Shown: positions 52,355-60,774 of the stretch, piece by piece
Layout of the letters: every line of letters starts with the position of its first letter
Position numbering within the stretch: position 1 is the first letter of the stretch
Assembly: GCF_008973665.1 (NCBI RefSeq)
Contig: NZ_WACP01000017.1
Location: 90,986-154,985 of the forward strand
From: Paenibacillus tengchongensis
GTDB lineage: Bacteria; Bacillota; Bacilli; Paenibacillales; Paenibacillaceae
Direction of reading: 5' to 3'
DNA: 64,000 nucleotides
Program-made: the position numbers and the translations under genes
Notes under the pieces: generated by a model
Told to the model about the DNA's origin: nothing
What the model saw: the letters and a program-made list of their open reading frames with translations, nothing else
Databases searched by the model: none

Positions 52355-52894
52355 ATGAGCGAGGTTGCGCTGGGGAGGATCAGACAGGCGCAGCAAGGGG
52401 ACACTGCGGCGCTGGCCGCTCTGCTGCGGGAGCATTATCCTTTTCTGTACAAATATTTAATCAAAGCAACGATGGATCCTTCGCTGGCGGAGGAGCTTGC
52501 CCAGGATACGATGGTCAGGTGCATGGAGAGAATCGGCACCTATAACGGCTCGTCTGCTTTTTCCTCCTGGCTGATTACCATTGCAACCCGGCTTTATATT
52601 GACCGGAAGCGGCGCTGGAAGCTGGAGACGCAGTGGCGGAAGCAGGAGCAGGGACGGCAGGCGATCCGCTGGCAATTCGAGAGCCGCAATCTGGAGTGGA
52701 GCGATGTGCTTGACGCGCTGTCCCGGCTGTCAACGCCGCAGCGGATGGCCGTGCTGCTTAAACATTATTACGGCTACAGCTATGAGGAAGCGGGAATTAT
52801 GCTGCAGGTACCGGCTGGTACCGTCAAATCGCGGGTAGCTGCCGGACTGGACCGACTAAGGAAGGAGCTGAGGGACGATGACGAAGCCCGGTGA
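52355..52894 (+). CDS. sigY: ECF sigma factor SigY
   Basis: 179-aa extracytoplasmic-function sigma factor. Region 2 is YKYLIKATMDPSLAEELAQDTMVRCM; region 4 is TPQRMAVLLKHYYGYSYEEAGIMLQVPAGTVKSRV. The following two small membrane genes match the yxlC-yxlD arrangement of the B. subtilis sigY operon, whose products restrain SigY. Of two adjacent ATG codons I prefer 52355, better spaced from GGGGAGG. Confidence 0.88.
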   Translation: MSEVALGRIRQAQQGDTAALAALLREHYPFLYKYLIKATMDPSLAEELAQDTMVRCMERIGTYNGSSAFSSWLITIATRLYIDRKRRWKLETQWRKQEQGRQAIRWQFESRNLEWSDVLDALSRLSTPQRMAVLLKHYYGYSYEEAGIMLQVPAGTVKSRVAAGLDRLRKELRDDDEAR

Positions 52895-53204
52895 CGCTGA
52901 GCTGCTGCAGAAGCTGCAGACGGAGCTTGAGCGGCTGGATGAGCTGTACGATGAGATTTCTTTACCGCCAGTGGCTGATATGGAACGCTTTGTGGCGGAG
53001 GAGCTTCTCCGCAGACAGAGACGCCAGCGCAGGGAACTGCTGCTTTTCATCATGGCGGCTCTGGTGCTGCTCAGTATTTTCTTGGCCGTATTGGGATACG
53101 CGCCGGTGCTTTTTTTGCTGCTGCAGATTGCATTTCCCGCCGTCGTGCTCCTTGGATTGGGGGCTTTGCGCCTGGCCAGAAGAAGAGAAGGTGCGGATGA
53201 ATGA
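52878..53204 (+). CDS. yxlC: YxlC-like SigY regulator
   Basis: 108-aa membrane protein. The N-terminal cytoplasmic half is acidic and helical (LLQKLQTELERLDELYDEIS), followed by two membrane spans (LLLFIMAALVLLSIFLAVLG; FLLLQIAFPAVVLLGLGAL). This is the DUF5345/YxlC pattern; in Bacillus it takes part in anti-SigY activity. Overlaps sigY by 17 bases and the next gene by four. Confidence 0.8.
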   Translation: MTKPGDAELLQKLQTELERLDELYDEISLPPVADMERFVAEELLRRQRRQRRELLLFIMAALVLLSIFLAVLGYAPVLFLLLQIAFPAVVLLGLGALRLARRREGADE

Positions 53205-53419
53205 ACGAGCTGCGGGAAGTCCCTGTCTGGCTGTGGATCTTTGTCGCGATCATTCTTTCTGTACAGGCTGTCTGTCTATTCCGGGATGCCCAGAAGAGAG
53301 ACAAGGGAAAGGCAGCCTGGTTCTGGGGAATATGGGGCCTTACCGGTGCGCCGAGCCCCACCATTTGTTATTTGCTGTTTGTCATGCTTCCGGACCGCAA
53401 GAAGCGGGGGGGCCGTTAG
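53201..53419 (+). CDS. yxlD: YxlD-like small membrane protein
   Basis: 72 aa with two membrane spans (VPVWLWIFVAIILSVQAVCLF; FWGIWGLTGAPSPTICYLLF) in the pattern of the PLD-nuclease N-terminal domain family that includes YxlD/YxlE. In Bacillus YxlD is part of the SigY inhibitory complex. ATGA overlap with yxlC. Confidence 0.75.
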   Translation: MNELREVPVWLWIFVAIILSVQAVCLFRDAQKRDKGKAAWFWGIWGLTGAPSPTICYLLFVMLPDRKKRGGR

Positions 53420-53450
53420 GAATGAGGTAACCAGGGTTAAACTGGCCGTT

Positions 53451-53483
53451 AAGGGGGCTACAGGTTCTGCTGGCCCCCTTTTG
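53451..53483 (+). terminator. sigY operon terminator
   Basis: AAGGGGGC and GCCCCCTT form an 8-bp stem with a 14-base loop, followed by TT. Confidence 0.8.
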
Positions 53484-53644
53484 GAACATAGCAGCCGTTG
53501 AAAACCCTGTCTTTTTCTGCGTTTTTCAGAAACTTTCTGCGACATTTCAATGAACGTTCCTCCTGCTGCTGGACAGGTCTAGTTTTTTCTAGTAGACTGT
53601 TGAATCAAGCAGAACGATGATAGATTTGGTCAGGAGGTAGGACG

Positions 53645-54025
53645 ATGCTGCGTTTAGGTGAGAAGATTGTCATTGTCGCAGATGCTTTTGAGCAGAGTCT
53701 TCCTGTCGGAGACTACGGCTACCTGATTGCTTACGACCGCAATCCTGACAATGCGTTTGATTATGTCATTCGTGTACCTCAGGCCAACCGTAACTTCTAT
53801 GTTACGGCAGAAGATATTGAGGCGGAAGAACAATTACTGGTAGTGGAAGCCGAGAAGGCGACGCATGCTGCATTGATAGATTATGCGCTGTCGACGCATA
53901 ACGAGAAGCTGTTTCATCAACTGATGAACGGTGAGGCAGAGCCCGCGGAGAATGAAGCGGTAGCCAAAGAGAATATGTCCCAGGCGGAATTCATCAAGCA
54001 GGTGAACCTTCGCGCCTGGATTTAA
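53645..54025 (+). CDS. Conserved-type protein of unknown function, 126 aa
   Basis: I do not recognise a named domain. The first 60 residues look like a small beta-rich domain (RLGEKIVIVADAFEQSLPVGDYGYLIAYDRN), the rest is helical and acidic. CAGGAGGTAGG lies upstream of the ATG. A terminator separates it from gatC. Confidence 0.7.
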   Translation: MLRLGEKIVIVADAFEQSLPVGDYGYLIAYDRNPDNAFDYVIRVPQANRNFYVTAEDIEAEEQLLVVEAEKATHAALIDYALSTHNEKLFHQLMNGEAEPAENEAVAKENMSQAEFIKQVNLRAWI

Positions 54026-54071
54026 AATACCCCCACATCGCGGAGCCCTTGCATAGAAGCTGTTCAAGTCA

Positions 54072-54082
54072 TTTGCGGGGAC
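54072..54082 (+). repeat. Dispersed TTTGCGGGGAC motif, copy 3
   Basis: Third intergenic copy of the 11-mer (others at 21565-21575 and 24320-24330). The flanks are similar to copy 2 on its own strand (TTCA before and C(C/T)CC after). Confidence 0.4.
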
Positions 54083-54113
54083 TCCCAATATATTCTCTGA
54101 TCGATTAAAGCAG

Positions 54114-54135
54114 GCCGGCGTATGCCGGCTTTTTT
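54114..54135 (+). terminator. Terminator upstream of gatC
   Basis: GCCGGC, GTAT loop, GCCGGC, then six T. It ends the 53645-54025 unit. Confidence 0.88.
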
Positions 54136-54242
54136 GTTTCGAGCGGCTCACGTACAAGCTCATTGAATTGTCCAGGCTTCTACAATATAATTAAAAACAT
54201 TATCCGGGCGCTTTAGCCCTTTAAACAGGAGGGATATTTCCG

Positions 54243-54530
54243 ATGAGCATTACCGTCAAAGATGTGCAGCATGTCGCCAAGCTGGCCCGTCTGCAGTTAA
54301 GCCCGGAAGAAGAGGCTGTTTTTACCGAACAAATGAATGCTATTTTACAATATGCCGAGAAACTCAATGAGCTCGATACGGATCATGTTAAACCCACAAC
54401 ACATGTGCTTCATGTCAGCAATGTGATGCGTGAGGATATCGTAAAGGAAAGCGTTACCCAGGAAGCCGCCCTCCTGAATGCTCCGGAGGATGAAGAAGGA
54501 CAATTCAAAGTACCTGCGGTGCTGGAGTAA
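54243..54530 (+). CDS. gatC: Asp/Glu-tRNA amidotransferase subunit C
   Basis: 95-aa subunit of GatCAB, which converts misacylated Glu-tRNA(Gln) and Asp-tRNA(Asn) to the correct amides. Typical features are VQHVAKLARLQLSPEEE, LNELDTDHVKPTTHV and the end APEDEEGQFKVPAVLE. CAGGAGGG lies upstream. First gene of the gatCAB operon. Confidence 0.96.
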   Translation: MSITVKDVQHVAKLARLQLSPEEEAVFTEQMNAILQYAEKLNELDTDHVKPTTHVLHVSNVMREDIVKESVTQEAALLNAPEDEEGQFKVPAVLE

Positions 54531-54550
54531 CCCACCTGAGAGGAGGAAGA

Positions 54551-56011
54551 ATGTTGAGTTTGTTTCAATATCGTTTGCCTGAAGTACATAAACTGCTGCA
54601 GAATAAGGAGCTTTCGGTCAGCGAGCTGACCGGAGAAGCCTTCAAGAATATCGCCGCACTTGATGGCCGGGTGCATGCTTTTCTGACCCTGAATGAAGAG
54701 GAAGCAAAGCTGACGGCGCGTACGCTGGACGACAAGCTGGCTTCCGGTGCCGCCCGCGGTCTGTTGTTTGGCCTGCCTGCGGGGATTAAAGACAATATCT
54801 CCACCAAGGGGCTCCGCACGACTTGTGCCAGCCAGTTCCTGGACAATTTCCAGCCGATTTATGATGCGACTGTAATGACGAAGCTCCGCCAGGCGGATGC
54901 CGTGACCATTGGCAAGCTGAATATGGATGAGTTCGCCATGGGCGGCTCGAATGAGAACTCCAGCTACGGACCCGTACGCAACCCATGGGATCTGGAACGC
55001 GTTCCCGGGGGCTCCAGCGGCGGTTCCGCTGCGGCGGTGGCTTCCGGCGAAGTCTTCTTTGCCCTGGGCTCCGACACTGGCGGTTCGATTCGTCAACCGG
55101 CATCGTACTGCGGTGTAGTCGGCCTTAAGCCAACCTATGGCCTGGTCTCGCGCTTTGGCCTGGTCGCTTTTGCCTCTTCGCTGGACCAGATCGGTCCGTT
55201 GACGCGGAATGTCGAAGATTCCGCCTACGTGCTGCAAGCCATCGCCGGATATGATCCGCAGGATTCCACTTCGGCCAAACTAGCCATTCCTGATTATCTC
55301 GGCGCGCTTACCGGCGATATCCAAGGGCTGAGAATCGCAGTGCCGAAGGAGTACATTGGAGAAGGTGTGGATCCTGCCGTCCGTGAATCTGTGCTGGCCG
55401 CACTCAAGGTGCTGGAAGGCCTGGGTGCCGTTTGGGAGGAAGTTTCCCTGCCGCATACCGAATATGCAGTGGCCGCCTATTATTTACTGGCTTCTTCAGA
55501 GGCATCTTCCAACCTGGCCCGCTTTGACGGGGTACGCTACGGCGTCCGTGTCGACGAGGGCGGCGGTCTGCTTGATCTGTACCATAACTCCCGCAGCCGC
55601 GGCTTCGGCCCTGAAGTCAAACGGCGGATTATGCTGGGTACGTATGCCCTGAGTTCCGGATATTACGATGCCTATTATTTAAAGGCGCAGAAAGTGCGCA
55701 CCCTGATCAAACAGGACTTCGACGACGTGTTCAAGAACTACGACGTGGTAATCGGACCGACCGCTCCGACGACGGCATTCAAGCTCGGTTCGCAAACCGA
55801 AGACCCGCTTACCATGTATTTGAACGATATATTGACCATCCCGGTCAGTCTGGCAGGGATTCCGGCGGTCAGCGTTCCATGCGGATTTGCCGAAGGCATG
55901 CCGGTCGGACTGCAGATCATCGGCAAAGAATTCGACGAGACTACGCTGTTGCGTGTAGCACATGCTTATGAACAGCATACAGAACACCACAAAGCCCGGC
56001 CACAGCTATAA
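54551..56011 (+). CDS. gatA: Asp/Glu-tRNA amidotransferase subunit A
   Basis: 486-aa amidase-signature subunit that releases ammonia from glutamine. The Ser-cisSer-Lys triad lies in LPAGIKDNI (Lys), GGSSGGSAAAVASGE and SDTGGSIRQPASYCG. Length is standard. GAGGAGGAAGA lies before the ATG, 20 bp after gatC. Confidence 0.97.
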   Translation: MLSLFQYRLPEVHKLLQNKELSVSELTGEAFKNIAALDGRVHAFLTLNEEEAKLTARTLDDKLASGAARGLLFGLPAGIKDNISTKGLRTTCASQFLDNFQPIYDATVMTKLRQADAVTIGKLNMDEFAMGGSNENSSYGPVRNPWDLERVPGGSSGGSAAAVASGEVFFALGSDTGGSIRQPASYCGVVGLKPTYGLVSRFGLVAFASSLDQIGPLTRNVEDSAYVLQAIAGYDPQDSTSAKLAIPDYLGALTGDIQGLRIAVPKEYIGEGVDPAVRESVLAALKVLEGLGAVWEEVSLPHTEYAVAAYYLLASSEASSNLARFDGVRYGVRVDEGGGLLDLYHNSRSRGFGPEVKRRIMLGTYALSSGYYDAYYLKAQKVRTLIKQDFDDVFKNYDVVIGPTAPTTAFKLGSQTEDPLTMYLNDILTIPVSLAGIPAVSVPCGFAEGMPVGLQIIGKEFDETTLLRVAHAYEQHTEHHKARPQL

Positions 56012-56043
56012 CTTGCGGTCTTTTTAAGGAGGGAATAGGAACA

Positions 56044-57477
56044 TTGTCTAAATACGAAACAGTCATCGGGCTGGAGGTTCACGTCGAGCTTCATACCAAG
56101 TCCAAAATCTTCTGCGGCTGCTCCACGGAATTCGGTGCGCCGCCCAATACGCATACCTGTCCGGTGTGCCTCGGGCATCCCGGCGTGCTGCCTGTCCTGA
56201 ACCGCCAGGCGGTGGAATATGCGATGAAGGCGGCCATGGCGCTGAACTGTACTATCGGCGATGTCAGCAAGTTCGACCGCAAGAACTACTTCTATCCTGA
56301 CTCGCCCAAGGCGTATCAGATTTCGCAGTTTGACCAGCCGATCGGCTTGAACGGCTGGATTGATATTGAAGTGAACGGCGAGACGAAGCGGATCGGCATT
56401 ACCCGCCTGCACCTGGAAGAGGATGCCGGCAAGCTGACCCACGTAGACGGCGGCTTTGCTTCGCTGGTGGACTTCAACCGGGTAGGCACGCCGCTGATCG
56501 AAATTGTCTCAGAGCCCGATCTGCGTTCACCGGAGGAAGCCCGCGCTTACCTGGAGAAGATTCGGGCAATCATGCAATACTGCGATGTCTCCGATGTGAA
56601 GATGGAAGAAGGCTCGATGCGCTGCGATGCAAATATCAGCCTGCGGCCGGCAGGCCAGCAGCAGTTCGGCATCCGTGCAGAGCTGAAGAACATGAACTCC
56701 TTCCGCGGCGTGCTGCGCGGTCTGGAGTATGAGCAAATCCGCCAGGCAGAGATTCTGGACGACGGAGGTGTCGTCGAGCAGGAGACCCGCCGCTGGGATG
56801 AGACGCAAGGCAAGACCTTGTCCATGCGCGGCAAGGAAGAAGCGCATGATTACCGTTATTTCCCCGATCCTGATCTGATCGTTCTGCACATCGACGATGC
56901 GTGGAAAGAGTCGATCCGGTCTACAATTCCGGAGCTTCCCGACGCCCGTAAAGTCCGGTATGCCGAAGAATTCGGCCTGACTGCCTATGATGCCGGCGTG
57001 CTGACCTCCGCGAAGCCGCTCGCGGATTTCTTTGAAGGCAGCCTGGCCTTTACGAAGGATGCCAAGGCAGTCGCCAACTGGATGATGGGGGATTTGCTCG
57101 GCTATCTGAACAGCAATAACCTGGAGTTATCCCAGGTAAAGATTACACCTCAGGGCCTCGGTGAGATGGTTGGCCTGATCTCCGCCGGCACAATCAGCAG
57201 CAAGATTGCCAAGACTGTCTTCAAAGAAATGCTGGAGAGCGGCAAATTGCCGGGCGTCATTGTGGAAGAACAGGGGCTGGTGCAGATCAGCGACGAAGGT
57301 GCCATTAAAGCGATTGTCGAGTCCGTTGTTGCAGCCAACCCGCAATCGGTTGAGGATTACAAAGCCGGCAAGCAGAAGGCTATCGGCTTCCTGGTCGGAC
57401 AAGTTATGAAGGAAAGCAAGGGCAAGGCGAATCCGGGACTGGTGAACTCGCTGCTGGCTGAACTTTTGAACGGCTAA
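56044..57477 (+). CDS. gatB: Asp/Glu-tRNA amidotransferase subunit B
   Basis: 477-aa kinase/transferase subunit that activates the tRNA-bound acid and binds tRNA by its C-terminal YqeY-like domain. Motifs: VIGLEVHVELHTKSKIFCGC, CPVCLGHPGVLP, KNYFYPDSPKAYQISQ and GSMRCDANISLRP. TTG start with AAGGAGGGAA at good distance. Confidence 0.97.
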   Translation: MSKYETVIGLEVHVELHTKSKIFCGCSTEFGAPPNTHTCPVCLGHPGVLPVLNRQAVEYAMKAAMALNCTIGDVSKFDRKNYFYPDSPKAYQISQFDQPIGLNGWIDIEVNGETKRIGITRLHLEEDAGKLTHVDGGFASLVDFNRVGTPLIEIVSEPDLRSPEEARAYLEKIRAIMQYCDVSDVKMEEGSMRCDANISLRPAGQQQFGIRAELKNMNSFRGVLRGLEYEQIRQAEILDDGGVVEQETRRWDETQGKTLSMRGKEEAHDYRYFPDPDLIVLHIDDAWKESIRSTIPELPDARKVRYAEEFGLTAYDAGVLTSAKPLADFFEGSLAFTKDAKAVANWMMGDLLGYLNSNNLELSQVKITPQGLGEMVGLISAGTISSKIAKTVFKEMLESGKLPGVIVEEQGLVQISDEGAIKAIVESVVAANPQSVEDYKAGKQKAIGFLVGQVMKESKGKANPGLVNSLLAELLNG

Positions 57478-57571
57478 ATATGGTTTTTGGGTAATAAATA
57501 ACAGGAATAACAACGCTCAGGGCTTGTCGGCAACGGCAGGCCCTGATGCGGCATACAAGGGGATTGTGGGA

Positions 57572-58045
57572 ATGACAACGACAATAACCAGGCTGGATCT
57601 GCAGGACGGCTATACGGTGGACGAACTGTGGAGTCTGCAGCATAAGGCTTACCGCCTTGAGGCTGAACTGATTGGCTTCCGCGAGATCCCTCCGCTGCTC
57701 GAAACCCGGGAGATGCTGAGAAGCTCCAAAGAAACCTTTTTCGGCCGTTTCGACGACCGCGAGGAATTGATGGGGGCGGTTGCAGTCATGGAAGAAACAC
57801 CGGGCCGGCTGACAGTGACCCGTATGATGGTGAATCCGGAGTGTTTTCGCCAAGGGGTTGCCGGAAGCCTGCTTGAGTATCTTTTTGACCGTTACTCGGG
57901 GATGGAGCAGTTTATCGTATCTACCGGCAAGCTTAATTCACCTGCAGTCGCCTTATATACCAAATACGGATTCATCCCTGTCTCTGCCGAGGAGGTAGCA
58001 CCGGGTGTGGAACTTATCGAATTTCACCGCAGCGGGCGGAATTAA
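57572..58045 (+). CDS. GNAT acetyltransferase
   Basis: 157-aa acetyl-CoA-dependent N-acetyltransferase. The acyl-CoA-binding stretch is MMVNPECFRQGVAGSLLEYLF; the C-terminal motif is NSPAVALYTKYGFIPVSAEE. Acceptor unknown. The ATG at 57572 is preceded by AAGGGGATTGTGGGA; the frame open from 57524 adds 16 residues without a better site. Confidence 0.88.
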   Translation: MTTTITRLDLQDGYTVDELWSLQHKAYRLEAELIGFREIPPLLETREMLRSSKETFFGRFDDREELMGAVAVMEETPGRLTVTRMMVNPECFRQGVAGSLLEYLFDRYSGMEQFIVSTGKLNSPAVALYTKYGFIPVSAEEVAPGVELIEFHRSGRN

Positions 58046-58086
58046 TCTGCTGCAATGTAAATATGTATCGAAAGGAGGAGACCGTC

Positions 58087-60003
58087 ATGAATTCGGAACC
58101 CCGGGATGAGGCTCTGCAACGGCTGACACTGGAGAATGGTCCGGACGACGGAGGGAACGCCGACGCCATAGAAGAGGCACCTGTGGTTATTCCGCGGCGT
58201 CAGAAACGCCGCCGTCTCCGTAAACGCAAATTTATCGCCGGACTGCTGGCAGCCCTCATTCCCGGAACAGGACATCTCTATCTGGGTCTTCTCCGCAAAG
58301 GAATTTCCGTGATCTTTATTATCCTGCTGGATATCGCCGCCATGCTGTATTTCTCATCCATCGGAATGCAAATCAATGTACCGCTTTTGATTTTGCTGGC
58401 GTTTCTGATTCCGGTGGTCTATTTCTATAATCTTTATGATGTGCTGCAATCGGCAGACCGGCTTCTGTTGGCATCCAGAACGCACACCCCAGCTCCTGCA
58501 GACCACTCCAAATCAAAACCCAAGCGTTCCTTTATCAGCGAGCCTGGCATAGCTTTTGGCCTGCTGCTGCTCATTGGAGGCGTGATGATGTTTCTGTTCC
58601 GCCTGAAACCCCCCTGGCTGCAGACCTTTATCGAGAATGATGCCGGGCTGGCTGCGTCGGTTGTGCTCATAGCAGCCGGCCTGCTGCTTGCCGTCCGTGA
58701 GATTTCGAAAGGATGGATCACCTACCGTTCCGGCGGATCCTCTGTTCGCCGGGCAGGCAGATATACCGCTGCAGTCATTCTTGCCGGAGTAGGCGCTTTA
58801 CTGCTGCTGGACTCCCTGTATGAAACGGAACGCATGCTGCAGCTGTTGAAGTGGTGGCCGCTTATCCCTGTATTGTGGGGAGCCGAATATGTGCTGATCG
58901 GTTTTTTTGCAAGGCGCAGAGTCAAAGGGCAGTCAAAGCGGAGATCCCGGATGGATTTGCGTGGCCTGCTGTCCTCCATTGTTATTGCCGCCAGCGTTTT
59001 TCTGGTTGCCGAACAGGAGCATTATTTGCATCTATGGAATAAGGTCAGCCTGAATTTGACCGCAGCAACAGTGGATTATGGAGAAGCTGAGGGCAGCAGC
59101 TTCGAGAAGGCGCCCCTTATTGTGCCGGTTGAACTGAATACCTCCAAGATTACCGTTGACGCTATCAACGGCGATATCCTCATCCACCGGGCAGCGGTCG
59201 AGGATGTAGAGATTACAGCCACCGTATGGGTCGATCAGCTGGAAGGGGTGCTCTCCGAAGCCGTAGCAGAGCAGTCGTTCGTAGAAGTGACCGAAGGAGC
59301 GACGATCAAAATCATCCCACATGGCAAGGCCTACGGCGAGTCGGGCAAACGCCAGCCGCGGATGGACCTCGATATATCGTTGCCGGAAGACCGCCGGTTT
59401 AATTTGGATGTACGGACTATGAATGGAGACCTCACTCTGCAGAATGTGGAGGCCATTGCGGATATCTCTTTGGAGACGGGGAACGGGGAACTGATTCTCC
59501 ACCGCATCTTCGGCAATGTAAAAGGCAAAACACTGAACGGAGCGGTACGGGCAAGAGCGGTTAATGGCAATGTAGAGCTTGCGACCAGCGGCGGAAGTAT
59601 GGATGCCTGGGATGTAGAGGGTTCGCTTAAACTGACGACGGCCGTAGGGAACATCTCAGCTACGGGCAGCGGAGCCGAAGTAAATCTGTCCAGCAAAAAT
59701 GGCAATCTTCTGGTTAACGGTGCAAGATCAGGGCTGCAAGCGGAATCGTTGAATGGTACGATTGACATCCGCTCATCCGAATTCGGAGGCGATTGGGACA
59801 TTTACAGTGCTGTCGGTGACATTGAGCTGCATTTGCCCGCTGATGGGCATTACGAGATGAAGGGCTCCAGCGGCTACGGAAATATTTATTCGGACATACC
59901 GGCCCTGACCATCGACAAAAAAACCATTTCCGGAACCGTCGGCACCGGCGAATTCCAGCTCCAGGTAGAAGGAAACAGCAACCTAGATGTGAAGATATAT
60001 TGA
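58087..60003 (+). CDS. DUF4097 beta-repeat membrane protein
   Basis: 638 aa. A basic N-terminus (RRQKRRRLRKRKFIAG) leads into several membrane spans (about 60-110, 155-205, 220-300), the first resembling small TM2-like modules. The C-terminal about 270 residues are DUF4097-type repeats with the pattern NGDL-L-NV / NGNVEL / NGNLLVNGARSG, probably a right-handed beta-solenoid. Role unknown; envelope stress sensing or scaffolding is possible. The ATG at 58087 has AAAGGAGGAGA upstream. Confidence 0.82.
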   Translation: MNSEPRDEALQRLTLENGPDDGGNADAIEEAPVVIPRRQKRRRLRKRKFIAGLLAALIPGTGHLYLGLLRKGISVIFIILLDIAAMLYFSSIGMQINVPLLILLAFLIPVVYFYNLYDVLQSADRLLLASRTHTPAPADHSKSKPKRSFISEPGIAFGLLLLIGGVMMFLFRLKPPWLQTFIENDAGLAASVVLIAAGLLLAVREISKGWITYRSGGSSVRRAGRYTAAVILAGVGALLLLDSLYETERMLQLLKWWPLIPVLWGAEYVLIGFFARRRVKGQSKRRSRMDLRGLLSSIVIAASVFLVAEQEHYLHLWNKVSLNLTAATVDYGEAEGSSFEKAPLIVPVELNTSKITVDAINGDILIHRAAVEDVEITATVWVDQLEGVLSEAVAEQSFVEVTEGATIKIIPHGKAYGESGKRQPRMDLDISLPEDRRFNLDVRTMNGDLTLQNVEAIADISLETGNGELILHRIFGNVKGKTLNGAVRARAVNGNVELATSGGSMDAWDVEGSLKLTTAVGNISATGSGAEVNLSSKNGNLLVNGARSGLQAESLNGTIDIRSSEFGGDWDIYSAVGDIELHLPADGHYEMKGSSGYGNIYSDIPALTIDKKTISGTVGTGEFQLQVEGNSNLDVKIY

Positions 60004-60015
60004 AAAAAACAATAT

Positions 60016-60029
60016 TTATTATATAATAA
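60016..60029. promoter_or_regulatory. AT-rich palindrome upstream of perR
   Basis: TTATTATATAATAA is a perfect 14-bp palindrome. It resembles Fur/PerR-type boxes in composition but not in exact spacing (TTATAATNATTATAA). A candidate autoregulatory site. Confidence 0.35.
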
Positions 60030-60051
60030 TAAATATAAACGATAGGTTCCG

Positions 60052-60081
60052 TTGACAACTGGAAAAGCTGGATCTTACAAT
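60052..60081 (+). promoter_or_regulatory. perR promoter
   Basis: A consensus -35 TTGACA (60052-60057), 18-bp spacer, TACAAT (60076-60081). The start codon lies about 40 bases downstream. Confidence 0.75.
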
Positions 60082-60124
60082 GTCTGTATAATTTAATTAG
60101 TGTGTTTATTTAAAGGCGGTGGAA

Positions 60125-60559
60125 ATGATGGGTAGTGGCGTACAGCATGCATTGGAACAACTGAAGACTACCGGTGTCCGAATTACGCCCCAGCGTCATG
60201 CGATTCTTACGTATCTGATGGATTCGCTGAATCATCCGACGGCGGATGAAATTTACCGTGCGCTTGAGCCGCAATTTCCAAGTATGAGCGTGGCAACTGT
60301 ATACAATAATCTCAAGATGTTCATGGAAGCCGGTATGGTCCGCGAGTTGACCTATGGCGACAGCTCCAGCCGTTTTGACGCCAATGTATCGGATCACTAT
60401 CATGTGATTTGCCAAGAGTGCGGTAAGATTGAAGATTTCAGCTATCCTTCGCTGCATGAGGTGGAAGAACGGGCAGAGCAGGTGACAGGCTTCAAAATTC
60501 ATGGGTTGCGTATGGAACTGCACGGGGTTTGTCCAAGCTGCAGCAGTAAGAAACACTAA
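60125..60559 (+). CDS. perR: Peroxide-responsive repressor PerR (Fur family)
   Basis: 144-aa metalloregulator. The winged helix spans TTGVRITPQRHAILTYL and HPTADEIYRALEPQFPSMSVATVYNNLK (read in pieces). The regulatory metal site includes His in the N-terminal domain and D/H in SSRFDANVSDHYHVICQECG; the structural zinc is held by CQEC and CPSC. The GDSSSRFD sequence favours PerR over Fur or Zur. Gene order perR-...-ygxA-rRNA matches Bacillus. ATG at 60125 or 60128; both lie after AAAGGCGG. Confidence 0.93.
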   Translation: MMGSGVQHALEQLKTTGVRITPQRHAILTYLMDSLNHPTADEIYRALEPQFPSMSVATVYNNLKMFMEAGMVRELTYGDSSSRFDANVSDHYHVICQECGKIEDFSYPSLHEVEERAEQVTGFKIHGLRMELHGVCPSCSSKKH

Positions 60560-60591
60560 GTGTATTTTGTGAATCTGAATATCACTGGAAT

Positions 60592-60630
60592 AACGTGGGG
60601 TGACCGCTGGCGGGTCCTCACGTTTTTTTT
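60592..60630 (+). terminator. perR terminator
   Basis: AACGTGGGGTGACC pairs with GGGTCCTCACGTT (small bulge), followed by eight T. Confidence 0.85.
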
Positions 60631-60774
60631 GTTTATCCTTTTGTTTACTGTTACCAGGCCCGACACTAAAATCTCCCTAACCTTCCAACAGATTTGCGCA
60701 ACCTAAGCAGGTTTCATCGCGTATACTTACAATTGACCATCCTTTTATACTTTACTATTTTTGGAGGATATATT

